The notes under the pieces are model-generated. The model did not search any database. It worked only from the letters and a program-made list of their open reading frames with translations, and was not told the DNA's origin. From Cryptomeria japonica (Eukaryota; Streptophyta; Pinopsida; Cupressales; Cupressaceae), in contig NC_081414.1 of NCBI RefSeq assembly GCF_030272615.1, positions 665,351,938 to 665,415,937 of the forward strand: 64,000 bases of DNA. The letters are read 5' to 3'. Of this stretch, positions 12,701 through 23,654 are shown in pieces (positions within the stretch are counted from its first letter, which is position 1; each line of letters begins with the position of its first letter). The position numbers and the translations under genes were made by a program.

Positions 12701-13430
12701 ACTGTGTGCAGAGTGCATCACTGATCTGTTCACCCCAATCAATCTTAACAGCCCCTTTCCTGATTATATTCATGTAATAACACATCCAGATTTGAAAGTA
12801 GTGAGAGTCCTTTAAACCATTCACTCTTGATAACATGGTGACCATGTCATTGTACTCCTCATTGAAGTCACTCCTGTGAAAAAACTTGGGCCATCGCGAG
12901 GTAGTGGAATTTCTGGCAACAAAGAGGTACACAGTATTGATCACTTTCTTGCATTTGACTTCATTTTTCTCATAGTACTCTTGAGCACTTTCTTGATAAA
13001 TATCAACTACTTCTTCAACTGGAGGACCTTTGAAAACACTGTTGAATAAAACACTATCTAGAGTCATGATGACATTTTGATTAGCGTCCCTAACTTGTCT
13101 TGTATTCGGGTTGAAGTGATCCGCTACTGCAAGTACAAAATCTGGATCATGAGCTGCAACTCGGAAGGATGCATATTTATGTAACTTGGATTTGATCAGG
13201 TTTGTTAGGTGAGCAGGATATTTCTCAACTTGACCAATAAAATCCTGCATACTGACATGTCCAATTTATGTATCTTTGATCTCCTTGATATTTGAGTCTA
13301 CTGAACTTTTTGGGTACAAATTCAAGTACTTATCATACTTGTACTTCATCCTTTTTTTTGATGTTTTACCCGGAGAAGATTCCAACTGGCTTGAAGAAGG
13401 CTCTGATTTGTTGTGAGAGGGATTTGACAT
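9760..13430 (-). pseudogene. Degenerate ~1,200-codon unknown protein of element E
   Basis: Not recognised. Seen: from an ATG at 13430 to a TAA at 9760-9762 the minus strand can be followed as one protein if 8 stop codons (13266, 12387, 11609, 11501, 11432, 11222, 10874, 10028) and two frameshifts (about 12131-12140 and 9910) are tolerated. All stops are TAA or TAG, each one C-to-T step from CAA or CAG. Layout: Ser/Lys-rich N-terminus; a 290-residue helical, aromatic-rich domain (13250-12387); a Lys/Ser/Gly linker (11609-11870); acidic and Thr/Val-rich segments; a C-terminal coiled coil (about 10700-9760). No CCHC knuckle, protease, RT or integrase motif. Inference: an accessory protein of a non-autonomous retroelement, or a captured host gene. 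Confidence 0.6.
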
Positions 13431-13606
13431 TTGCAAATGACTGCATTCATCACTGAGGATTAGATTCTCTAATAGTTATCATCATCAATAAAATTAAATT
13501 TTATCAATCGGATCAAAAAATCGGACTCATAATAGGCTTGGGAGCAAAACTGTCAAAAATAGTAGGCGGGGAAAAAAGTCCGATCTACACCTTAGGAGTC
13601 AAAATT

Positions 13607-14672
13607 TGCACATCGGACTTTAAAGTCCGATCTGCAAAAATAAAACATCTTTTCTTACATATCGGACTTTTAAGTCCGATGTGCAAGTTGGGGAAAAATC
13701 ATCCGTACATCGAACTTTAAAGTCTGATGTGCAAGATTGGAAAAAAATCATTAGCACATCGGACTTTAAAGTCCGATGTGCACATAGGTAAAACATTTGG
13801 AAAACCTACACATCGGACTTTAAAGTCCGATGTACAGATTGGGGAAGGGCAACCGATTGACATGTCGGGTTTTAAAGATCGACATGTCAATCGGACATTC
13901 TCCTCTTCGCATATCGGATTTTAAAGTTTGATATGCGAAGTTGACACTCCTGCATATTAGACTTTAAAATCTGATATGCGGAGAGATCTCCGCATAGAGT
14001 CCTATGAATCAGGTTATAAACTCCATCATGCAGGCTGGGTAAAGGGAAAAGAAGATAGATTGTAGCACATTACTTGTGGATCGGGAGATTTTGAGGAACA
14101 ATCAGACCTTCATGTCCAATACGCATCCAACCAACAGAAAACCCAAAGAGGAAATAATGTTGGGGAAGAAAAACCGAAAGGAAAAATAAAAACAAAACAA
14201 AACCTACCTCAATCCACCACGATGAATGAAAATCTGGTAGGGATTTGACAAATCTGCAAGATCGGCAAATGAAGATGGAGGAAAACGAAGGAGGGCACGC
14301 GCGAAGGAGAATTTCACAAACAAGAATGAAGAAATAATCTCCAAAATTCAATAAATAATCCCTTAAATTAGCAATAAATGCGATATTAATTACTAATCAT
14401 GTAGTGCATGTCAGATTTTAAAGGTCGACATGCAGGAATAAAACCCTTGCAAGTTGGACTTTAAAGTCCGACATGCAACTTTTCGACCAGACAACCTGTG
14501 GATCGGACTTTAAAGTCCGAACTGCAGGGGAAGGAATACCTGCAGGTTGGACTTAAAGTCCGATCTGTAGGGTGAAAATCAAACCTTTGCACATTGGACT
14601 TTAAATTTCAGTGTGCAATTCTTTTTAAAAGAAGGAACTTTGCAGGACGGACTTTAAAGTCTGACCCTACAG
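13607..14672. repeat. Array of at least 14 palindromes with core GGACTTTAAAGTCC and changing arms
   Basis: Seen: 24-42 bp inverted repeats centred near 13621, 13670, 13718, 13767, 13821, 13873, 13922, 13965, 14419, 14462, 14511, 14555, 14602 and 14656. The unit at 13754-13781 is a perfect 28-bp palindrome. The unit at 13853-13894 has 15-bp arms around a 12-bp centre, and the unit at 13905-13940 has 11-bp arms. Arm sequences differ between units (GCACATC, GCATATC, GACATGTC, CTGCAGG types), but the opposite arm usually changes to match. Units are about 45-55 bp apart in two blocks (13607-13981 and 14405-14672). Half-copies occur at 13510-13590. Function unknown; the array lies in the 5' leader of the unknown frame. 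Confidence 0.85.
13982..14404. other. Spacer between the two hairpin blocks
   Basis: No palindrome of the family is seen here. A 93-codon minus frame (14070-14351) has a hydrophobic, Phe/Leu-rich sequence but no homology that I recognise. It could encode a small membrane peptide or nothing. Confidence 0.3.
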
Positions 14673-14829
14673 GAAAAACTACAAATCTTAAACACTTAGA
14701 AAACAATAAAAACAAAAACAAAAAGCAAGAACGAGCTAATCGACGGAGTCGATTAAGCTCTCTCGGAGGTCGTAAGGTATGCAACGAACCAGTTTCATAG
14801 GGTTGCCTCATGATTTTGGCCACGCTGAA

Positions 14830-17500
14830 ATTGAGGACAACACTATTCTTGAGGATAGGGATCCTAGGAAGCTTTCTTTCAAATTCGAGCCGATGTGGTT
14901 TAGGGACCAATCTTTTTTGCTTCTGTTAAAATAGTGGTGGTTGTCTGCTCCACATGTTAATGGATCGAGGATGTTTTAGATAGTTAAGAAATTGGCTTTT
15001 CTAAAAGGTAAGATTAGAGTCTGGAATTCTTTACATTTTAAGAATATTTTTGGGGAAAAGGCTAGGATTCAGGAGGAAATAGAGCAGATTAATGAGGTTA
15101 CTTTGTTTTTGGGTATGACTCCTTTGTCCTTTGATAGGCTTAAATATTTGAAAGCCCAATTGGAGGAAGTCTTGGCTAGGGAAGAATCTTATTGGAGGCA
15201 GAAATCTAGGGATATTTGGTTATCAGAGGGTGATAGGAATACCAAATTTTTTCACTCTTCAACTAAACTTAGGAGGCATCGCAATAGAATATCTTGTTTT
15301 CATGATTCTAATGGGAGGTATCTGTCAGATGAGGATGATATTGCTTCTGAAGTTGTGAATTTTTTGAAGTCTCTGCTTTTGGTTGAGTCTGTCTCCTTAG
15401 ATAATAACTTGTTAATTTGGTCCCCCCACTTGTTAGTAAGGATGATAATAGGATGCTTATGGCTCCTTTTACTATTGATGAATTAAGGGAAGTCGTTTTT
15501 TCCATGCATCCAAAAAAGGCTCTGGGTCCGGATGGGTTTATGGCTCTTTGTGGGGAATGATGTCTTCTAGAAGAGTCTAGGCAGAATAGAACTATTTTGA
15601 AAGAACTCAACACTACTCTTATTTCCATTATTCCTAAGGTGGATAATCCTAGCTCCTTTTCTAATTTTCATCCTATTTCTCTTTGCAATACTTTATATAA
15701 AATCATTACTAAGGCAATTTTGGTTAGGTTGGCTAAACTCCTTCCTAGGATTGTATCTATTGATTAGGGTGGGTTTGTTCTTGGTAGGGAAACTTCTGAG
15801 GGTGCGATTGTAGCTCATGAGATTCTGCATTCCATTTCACATCAGAAGATTTTGGCTATGATTCTCAAACTTGACATGCTGAAAGCCTATGATCGGGTTG
15901 ACTGGCAGTCTCTAGTCTCTGTTCTAAATTGCTTTGGGTTTGCTCATAGTTGAATCAAATGGGTCTTTTCATGCATTTCTTCTGCTCATTTTTCAGTTCT
16001 AATTAATGGTTCTCCTACTGGATTTTTTTCTTCCTCTCATGGGGTTAGACAAGGGGATCATCTTTCCCCTTTTTTGTTTATACTTCTAGCTAAGGCTTTA
16101 AGCAGGGCCATCTCTGATGCTAGATCCTTAGGTTTGTGGAATGGTATTAAAATAGATGGATATCCTTCTTCGCAATCCCATTGTCTTTTTGCGGATGATA
16201 CTCTCCTTTTTGGTTCAGCCTCTTTGGCAGAGGCTAGAGTTATCAAAAAGATCATTGATGATTACTCTTCCTTTTCTGGGTAGAAAGTTAATAGTCTGAA
16301 ATCAAAGGTGTTTTTTCTAAATGTTTCCCCTCTGGTTAAGAAATGATTGACTCAATTTTGGGGTTTTCAAGTGGGTTCCTTCCCTTGTAAGTACTTAGGC
16401 ATTCCTTTTTTTGTTGGTTTGGATAAGGCTATTTTTTGGGATAAAGTGGTCCATGCAATATCTTCCAAAATTTATTCCTGGAATCATAAACGACTCACTT
16501 TAGCTGGTAAGATTATTTTGATTAAGTTAGTTCTTAATGCCATTCCTACTTATTTGATGTCTATTTTGAAAACTCCCTCCAAGGTTGTTTAGGATCTCAA
16601 GGTGTCTTTAAGATCCTTTCTTTGGAATGATAACATTGGGCATAAAAAGAAGGTTCCCCTCTTAGCTTGGGATAAAGTTTGCCTTCCTAAGGAGTTGGGG
16701 GGTGTGGGTATTAGAGATTTAGTTTCCCAGAATAAAGCCTTGGGGGCTAAACTCATTTGGAAACTATATATGGATCCTTCAAGTAAATGGGCTTCCATTA
16801 TGTTTGCTAAGTATCTGAGGGGGGATACTAGAGAAAGGATTTTCAGAGCCTCATCTCTCTCAAAAGGATCAGCTTTTTGGAATTTTATTGTTACTTGTAG
16901 ATCAGTTATCCTTCCGCATCTTTCTTGGGTTGTCAATAATGGGAAGAAGGCTCAATTTTGGGATGAAGTTTGGAATGGTCATTCTGCATTATCTTCCATT
17001 CAGGATTGGTCTCCTTTGTCTGATATCCTTTCTAGTCTTTGGGGGTGTTTGTTGTTGCTTATGTTGACATTGATACCTCAGGTCCTTACCCGGTGTCTCA
17101 ATCGAAGTCTATTGATTTCCTGCCCATTAGTAATGACCTTAGAGTTGCTTTCAAAATTGAGCTTGAGAAAATATCTCTTGTGTTTCAAGATAGGGATGAT
17201 GTTTTGGTTTGGACTAAGATTGCATCAGGTTCTTATTAAGTAAAGGAGGGATATAAGTCCTTGTCTCATTCCTCTTCTTCCTCCCCTTGGCCTTCTCAAC
17301 TCTTCTAGCACTTGGCTTGTCTTCCTAAAGATGGTTCTTTTGCTTGGCTTGCTATACAAGATAGAGTTCTCACTGGGATGAGATTGGACAGGCTTGGGAT
17401 TACTGTGGGTTTTCCTTGTGTGTTTTGTGGTTACTGCATGGAATCCATAGATCATGTGTTTTTGCATTGTTCGTTTGCTCTGGATTGTTGGTATTGATTG
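14830..17500 (+). pseudogene. LINE-1 ORF2: reverse transcriptase and zinc-binding region
   Basis: Seen: the translation (several stops and frameshifts) shows a Phe-Lys-Phe-Glu-x-Met-Trp start near 14870, a DxWLSEGDRNTKFFH block (15211-15255), ALGPDGF (15519-15540), HPISLCN, a KAYDRVDW block (15884-15905), GVRQGDHLSPFLF (16040-16080), the catalytic FADD (16190-16205) and KYLGIPF (16390-16410). A C-x2-C...H...H/C motif near 17415-17475 matches the zf-RVT region. Known: these are the ordered RT blocks of plant L1-type LINEs. The FADD site is intact, but the frame is broken at least eight times. Confidence 0.85.
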
Positions 17501-17877
17501 TTTGGTATGCTTGGTTTGTCTTCTACCACTGGTCCTAATTTATTGTCTCATTTCTTGGCTTGGCCATTGTTGTACTCATCTTCTTTTTATTCCTCTCTAG
17601 GTTGTGGCTCCTTCTATTGTCATTTGGAACATCTGGCTGGAAAGGAACCCTAGGATTTTTTAGCATAAATCAACTTCATTAGGGGATGTGCTTAACAAGA
17701 TTCAATCCTCCATTTCTGAGGTGGTGCTTTCTTACACTTACAAAAATTGGATCATTTGAGGTCCTTTTCTCATTGGGACAATTGGGTAACTTGGAAATGG
17801 ATGTCACTTCAAGTCATTCCATCTCATGGGGCTTTAGCATTTGGCTTATCCACTCTTGCCAAATGTAGGCTAGCTAA

Positions 17878-18351
17878 ATGGATTCCTCCCCCCAATTCTC
17901 ATTTAAATTAAATTTTGATGGGGATGCTAAGGGTAATCCGGGCAAGTCGGGGATTGGGGTGGTCCTCTTTGATCATAATACTATGATTGTTAAAGCTGTG
18001 GGTAAATTTATTGGCGTTGGCTCTAACAATTCTGCTGAATTTCAGACATTATCTTTTGGTCTTGATCTTGCCATCTCTTTGGGCATCAAGGATATTATCA
18101 TTGAAGGGGATTCAATGTTGGTCTTTCAGTCAGTCTCTACTAAGAAATGTGCTTCCTGGCATTTACAGTACTTGTTAGATCGAATTCTTGCACAATTGAA
18201 GTGTTTTTCTACCTTTACTATATCACATTGTTATAGGGAAATAAATGTTATTGCAGATTATTTGGCTAACAGGGCTGTTGTTGAAAGTGCTGAGTATCTG
18301 GAAGTCCCCCCTTGGGATATTCCTACTTCTTGCATTAGTATCCTTTATTAA
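17878..18351 (+). CDS. LINE-1 RNase H domain (open)
   Basis: Seen: an uninterrupted 157-codon frame with Asn-Phe-Asp-Gly-Asp-Ala at residues 12-17, Ser-Ala-Glu-Phe near 50-56, Ile-Glu-Gly-Asp-Ser near 78-82, and His-Cys-Tyr-Arg-Glu-Ile-Asn-Val-Ile-Ala-Asp-Tyr-Leu-Ala-Asn near the C-terminus. Known: the D-E-D-D carboxylates of RNase H in these positions define the C-terminal domain of plant LINE ORF2, which removes template RNA. All four acidic positions look present. It is the 3' end of a broken ORF2, not an independent gene; the ATG is internal to ORF2. Confidence 0.85.
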   Translation: MDSSPQFSFKLNFDGDAKGNPGKSGIGVVLFDHNTMIVKAVGKFIGVGSNNSAEFQTLSFGLDLAISLGIKDIIIEGDSMLVFQSVSTKKCASWHLQYLLDRILAQLKCFSTFTISHCYREINVIADYLANRAVVESAEYLEVPPWDIPTSCISILY

Positions 18352-19901
18352 GTTTGATTGATTGCGGTCTATGGCCTTCATCACACTCCTTGTTGGGTGT
18401 GAATTTTCTTTCGTGTATTACATCAGGGAGGGTGTTGTCTGGTCTTATGGCAACATTTTTGTTGATGGCGTACTCAGTAAGTATTTCCTCATGGAGCAAG
18501 GAGGGTTTTGGTGCTACATCCATTTCGTTTGTACCCTGTCTATTGAATTGGATTGGCACTTGTAATCAGTTAACCCTTGCGCAGTTGGTTGAGTCGTTGA
18601 GTTATTTTTCATGGAATGATGCTTCCTAAATCTCATTGCATGTTAGCAGAAACCATTTTGCTTTATTGATTGATATTGGCTAATTATAGTGTGGACACTC
18701 GGGCTCGAACTGGTCATTACTAGTTTCCTTACTTCACTGTTTTGAGTTGGCATATTCTTATCATTTGATCTGCAGGTTGGTTATTTCAATTTGGTAGTCA
18801 TGATAAGGTGAGTTTGTGTAGGATGGTTTTGGTTTATGATTGTTTGGTAGCTTTCCTAGCTTACCGTGTACTTGCATGATTGTGTAATAATGGCTGCTAT
18901 GAGTTGGCATAGTCTTACCATTTCATCTGCAGATTGGTTTGGATTTGGTAATTATTCGGGGATGAGCTTCTATAGGATGGTTTTGGTTAAGCATTGTTGG
19001 GTAGCCTTCATTATCCCAACTTGCTTTCTTCTTTCATGATTGTGTTATGATGATCGATCATGCTATGTTCACTCCTCTTGCAAGTAGACTTGCTTATCAT
19101 ATTTTGGTATGTTGGTTTCTGCTCATTCTGTGTGGTTTTGTGTTTGGCCTTGGTCGCATTCATGATGATAACTCTTTTGGATTGGCTTATATTTGGGCTC
19201 TGCCTGTTCTCTTCTCATGTTTTTCTCTTTACTCTAGCAACTCTTCTTATGAGTTAAGATGTTCTGTTTTATTCGAAAGGTATTGGTAAGGTTTGGAAGT
19301 TGGTGGTTGTCTTCGAGATCTTGGAACTTGCAGATGGTTTGGTATATGAGATGGTTTCTCATCTTTCTGCTATTTTCTTGTCTTCTCCTATGGCCTATTC
19401 TTTGGCTTGGCCTCATTTTGGTTCCTCCGGGTCTACAACATCCTCTCCTTCTTCTTCTTTGGATTATTTTGTGTTTTCTCATGATGTTTGTCTTGGCAGG
19501 TTCTCTTGTAGTGATTTCTCTTCTTGTTCTTGGTCTCATATTAATCAGTGGATTGGCGAAATGTGCTTTATAGACAGGGGTGGCTCGAGCTCGAATTTTT
19601 GGCTAATCCTTTAGTTTTTTGGATGGATGCTATTCTTCCTAATGTTTCACAGTGACAGTTTTCTTGTGTATGCCTCTTATGGAAGCTTCCTTTATATCTA
19701 ATGAAGTTATTATGTAATTGGGGAGGGTTTTGGTGGACTGTGCCCAGGGGGCCCTTGTAATGGGTAGATAGGATTGTGTATTTTGACCAATACTGAAGGA
19801 TTTTATTACTGGTTCTTTCCCTTCAGTACTCTTTGAACCAGACACCTTGTAAAAAAAATAAAAAATTATTAATATAATTAAGTGGTTTACCCACTTTTAT
19901 C
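18352..19901 (+). other. LINE-1 3' untranslated region with internal repeats
   Basis: About 1.55 kb between the RNase H stop and the A-rich tail. Two related stretches of about 150 bases (around 18733-18890 and 18900-19040) both run from GAGTTGGCATA through ATCTGCAG, TAGGATGGTTTTGGTT and GGTAGC, so they form an imperfect tandem duplication. No coding frame is supported. Confidence 0.6.
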
Positions 19902-19919
19902 AAAAAAAAAAGAAAAAGA
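19902..19919 (+). other. LINE-1 poly-A tail
   Basis: An A-rich tract with scattered G directly precedes the right target duplication, as expected for a LINE 3' end. Confidence 0.8.
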
Positions 19920-19934
19920 AAAGACCCTTTATAA
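19920..19934. repeat. Right target-site duplication of LINE-1
   Basis: An exact copy of the 15 bases at 8429-8443. Confidence 0.85.
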
Positions 19935-22900
19935 ACAGATTAGAACTGTTTCTTTATTGCTAAATGAACCCAAAGATATTTACAAAAATAGGTAAAACCA
20001 TATCTATAGATTTCTTAAAAAGGGAACCATAATCTTTAACCATTGATCCGAAAATGGAATCTTGCAAATGAGAAAAGACGCTTAGATAAGGCTCCTCTTG
20101 GGCTACTTGCCCCACACACATTATATTTAAGGGAAGTAATACATTTATTAAAAGGGGGCCTTGTATAAATTAATCAACTTAACAGGCTATGCCCATGGGT
20201 TCCTCAAGTAAAATGGAGATTTTATTAGAACCCCTGTGTAGTGAAATATTCACTACAGCTAGACAATCTCTCTCTACTATAGCATGCACTGTATATATTT
20301 CCAAATTCCATACGTCATGGTTTTCCTTGCATTTGATTTATGGACATGTTCTATGTCCACAGTATGCTTCAAAATAAATCTCACTACAGGTAGATAGCTA
20401 TTTTATTAGAACTCATGAATAGTGAAATATTCACTACGGGTAGACAATCTCCCACGCTGCTATAGTATGCATTGTATATATCTGTGTCACTTCGGTTTGA
20501 ATATATCATTATTTTCTTTGAATTTTCTTTATGGACATGTTCTATGTCCACCATTGATAATCTATAAGGGGTGCTTCAAAATAAATCTATATCGTTCTAC
20601 TAATAAGCATGAAGCTCAACAAGATATATGTGCTCCCCAAAACAAGATACGCAAACTTTGAACATATTGGTTGAAGTGAGCCCATGGTTCTCATTATAGT
20701 AAGTTATTTTTGTATGTTGTATGAAAAAATTCAGTCACCCCATACTAGTGTAATAATATATGTGTACTTAATCTGACAGTTTTTGCAAAAGGATTCAAGC
20801 CATACACTCATATTGGATCAGACAAATTAGTCCTAGGAACATAAATAATCAGATCTAACAAACTTCTCAAGGTCTATACAAACATTCTCAAAATGACATC
20901 AAATTACTAAAGCTCCAAAGATTCTATGATTTAATTTTTAAATGGACTCATACAATTGATGAGAACCAGTTTGAATCAACGCTTTCTCTCTCTCTTAACT
21001 AGATATCTTTGAAGTCTTCTGTTTTCTGATTGCCATAACATTGACAGTTTCCATTACTCAACTAAGGCATTTGCGATGTAAATCTACGTTCTTGTTCACA
21101 TAGGTGTAGGGGTGCACACACAAGAACCTAGTCAGTTACTACATCATACCTGTAGACTTAATTTTAATTATTTAATGTATATCTATCAAGTATAAATCAC
21201 AAAAAGATATATATCAGAGCATTGAGACTCGGCATATCTCTGCAGAAATTTGTAGATCGGATAGATTCAAGTCCATGATAGAGCCTGCAAATTTGTGGTC
21301 TCAATTCACATGCTAGACAAGTCTGCAGTGAAGACGCACAAGTCTGGTCAGACTCGTGAAGCTAACGAGTCTTTTAAAAGCATTAATTTTAAAAAAATAC
21401 AATTAAATCAAAGAATTCAACCGCCGATGTGGCATTACAACACCTAAGTAACCTTTTCCACCCTTATTTGGCCATTTTGTTTTTTCACCCACTTTTCAAG
21501 TTCACACTTCACCTAATTTTTGCTTGAAGGAGCTGATTTTTTCTATGCAAGGGCTCCAGAAGTAATTTTCGTATTCTCTTTCTTTTTTAACATTCTTCCA
21601 AGTTTCCATGTTTCCCTCTTCCCTTGTTCTTTCTCTTCTTTCATCATCTTTGTTTTCATAATTTCTGCTCATTTTTGTTTACAGAATCTAAATTTTAAAT
21701 TTTAAAATGGAACAAGCCCTAAATTTATAACCTTATCTTGTTCTTTCTTTAAATTTGAGAATTTCTGAGACCTTAAACTGATAATAATAAATAACTAGTT
21801 GTGGACAAGTTAAATCAACTTTCTTTTATAGATGCACACTTGAGAAATACCACTCAATAGGTCATATAAACAATTATAACCAGCACGTAGATTGGGCATC
21901 TCAATGCAAAAAGATACCTAACATGTTGTTAAAAGTCTCACCTATGACAACTAAAAAGACAAGACAATTCCTTTTGTTGTTCAAGTTGCCTCATTCTGTG
22001 AGTAAAATGTATAAAAATTCTAAATGAAAGCTTCGATCAGAAGTCCCATTTATGTAAAGACATTCCATATTCTAGTCATGGAAAGAAACTACAATGTATC
22101 TGCTACATTAAGATTTTCTGAGACCTTAAAAAATTCAAAAAGATCAACCGGCTATGAGGTTGAATTTAACTCATTACTTATATTAAACAGTGTCCAACAA
22201 CAAACATAGGCTTCATGCAAAATTATGAAACTGCAATAATGACTGCAGGTGTTGTACTCTTGTTTGTCTTACTCTTCCCAAGCTAAGGATAAGTTGTCAA
22301 TTCATGCTATTGAAGGTTAATGTCCGTCGTGAGAGAAGCTTCACTGCTAAGTGATAATTCTCATTTCTTGTATTATATAGATTTCATGATGAATAAGCAA
22401 TATTTACAGTCCAGCTACTACTTTTATAAGTATAGCAAGGTAGGCTTGCACCCAAAATATAAGAGAATTTGCCGCAAACTTATTTTGAGTTCTAGAGACA
22501 AGCAAAAGTTCATTGAGTGAGCATGACATGCTTCAACTTAACTCTCTAAATTGTGAGTTAATAAAACTCTTATTACTAATAACAGAATCTACCAATTCCC
22601 CACTGTCCATATGCATTCTTCACAGCAGTACAGTATTATGCCTATTGTAAAATAAATCTTTATTAACAAAGACTTATTGTAGAAATAGACTTAATATGAT
22701 ACGATGTGGTTAAAGGTTTCTTTTACATAATACAAATAAATACAACATCCTTGCTTATTATACCATGTACATGTATTTTCAGAAACACGAGATTGGATTC
22801 TACAGCTGTATTTAGTAAAATGTAAAAACGTTTTCTCTTTTCCTACTTCGAGGATACTTGATTATCTTATTTTTTCAAAATTTGGTAATCCTGTGATGAC

Positions 22901-23160
22901 TTCAAATCTAATATCACATTATATATGTTACATTGTATGATCTTCATTTTTATTTGAGATTTTAACTACTTATTTGCAAAACTATGTTAAACTTAAATTA
23001 TTTATTAAATATTCACAGATTGTACAAGTACTACCATACATACTTCTCAGCGCATATCACATATATCAAGTAACTGCAAGGTCTCCTTCCCTATCTGTAT
23101 TTGTTCATTTCTCGACAACAATAAACAATTGTGGTATTGATATTCATAGTTATACAATGA
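19935..23160. other. Unassigned flank of LINE-1
   Basis: No gene supported; AT-rich with short frames only. Holds the 20.2-20.6 kb duplication listed separately. Continues the pre-insertion sequence that ends at 8428. Confidence 0.5.
20213..20592 (+). repeat. Diverged tandem duplication, unit about 190 bp
   Basis: Two copies (about 20213-20385 and 20400-20592) share, in order, TTTTATTAGAAC, GTGAAATATTCACTAC, TAGACAATCTC, TATAG.ATGCA.TGTATATAT, TTTATGGACATGTTCTATGT and GCTTCAAAATAAATCT. The GTGAAATATTCAC word is a 13-bp inverted repeat in each. Coding role not seen. Confidence 0.7.
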
Positions 23161-23173
23161 TATTGTCAATGAT

Positions 23174-23629
23174 TTACACTATTTTTGGAATCTTTTCACT
23201 GTATATAAATGTTTTCAATAATGTTATTATAGTACTTGTAGTTATAGTATAAAAGCTCTTCCTTGGATCTCCTCTAACCCTTGCTGCCCTAAGCACTACC
23301 GGTAGTAAAACTTGAATCCTTTCCACCTCCACATTCGACAAATAATCAGAGGGCTTATAACCTTCTTCTCTGAGGTAATCAACCCACCAGTTGTTTCTAG
23401 TAGCTGCCTTCAAATGGAGCCATTTAAAGAGGAAATCAACATTTCTCAATATATCTTGTTTCCTTTGCTCAAATGCATCTTTGTCTCTCAATTCCAGCAG
23501 GGGATATTTCTTGATTACTACCTCAGGGTTAGGAGCCTCCCCTAATCCTGCTGCAACGCCATAGTCTTCTAGAAATGAGATCATCATGTTGTCATCGACA
23601 CTCTCCATGGCTAAATCTAGGTTACCCAA
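23174..23629 (-). CDS. Unrecognised 151-codon protein fragment
   Basis: I do not recognise the family. Seen: the frame is open upstream for another 8-10 codons to a TAG near 23654. It has a Trp-Trp-Val-Asp-Tyr-Leu motif, charged amphipathic helices and a Leu/Val-rich segment ending in Arg-Ala-Ala-Arg-Val-Arg-Gly-Asp-Pro. Composition and codon use look like real protein up to about residue 127; the last 24 residues (Thr/Ile-rich) look like read-through into an intron or flank. No intron border is clear. It may be an exon of a decayed host gene or a gag-like fragment. Confidence 0.4.
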   Translation of the reverse strand: MGNLDLAMESVDDNMMISFLEDYGVAAGLGEAPNPEVVIKKYPLLELRDKDAFEQRKQDILRNVDFLFKWLHLKAATRNNWWVDYLREEGYKPSDYLSNVEVERIQVLLPVVLRAARVRGDPRKSFYTITTSTIITLLKTFIYSEKIPKIV

Positions 23630-23654
23630 AAATTCCTTAAAATAACTCAGCTAG

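Larger units (their letters stand above)
8997..14800 (-). mobile_element. Element E: unclassified insertion in LINE-1 (LTR-like left end, unknown long frame, hairpin array)
   Basis: Seen: the LINE frame breaks after the SDH block (about 8.85-8.99 kb) and resumes at about 14.83-14.87 kb, so the intervening DNA is an insertion. Its left end starts TGTTGGGC, which read on the minus strand would be a ...GCCCAACA LTR end. Inside are a long minus-strand frame and a palindrome array. No matching LTR was found on the right, no target duplication could be paired, and the right boundary is only placed between 14673 and 14870. Inference: a minus-strand, non-autonomous retroelement that lost its 5' LTR, or another kind of transposon carrying a captured gene. 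Confidence 0.45.
8444..19919 (+). mobile_element. LINE-1: 5'-truncated non-LTR retrotransposon, split by element E
   Basis: Seen: a 15-bp target duplication on both sides, a terminal A-rich tail (about 19902-19919), and, in order on the plus strand, endonuclease, reverse transcriptase, zinc-knuckle and RNase H segments. ORF1 and the start of the endonuclease are missing, so the copy was truncated at its 5' end on insertion. About 5.8 kb (from 8997 to roughly 14.7-14.8 kb) is a later insertion. Known: this order is that of plant L1-type LINEs with a C-terminal RNase H. Multiple stops and frameshifts make it inactive. Confidence 0.85.

Noticed and set aside
9760-13430. TAA/TAG-only stops could mean Gln reassignment (ciliate-like code).
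   Set aside because: The window is full of plant retroelements that use the standard code, neighbours show TGA stops from CGA, and two frameshifts are also present. Decay of methylated cytosine explains the pattern more simply.
13607-14672. Regularly spaced repeats considered as a CRISPR-like array.
   Set aside because: Units are palindromes of varying sequence with irregular spacing in a plant genome, with no cas genes. Not CRISPR.
15308-16936. Minus-strand frames over LINE-1 (for example 16589-16936).
   Set aside because: Shadows of the RT frame on the plus strand.
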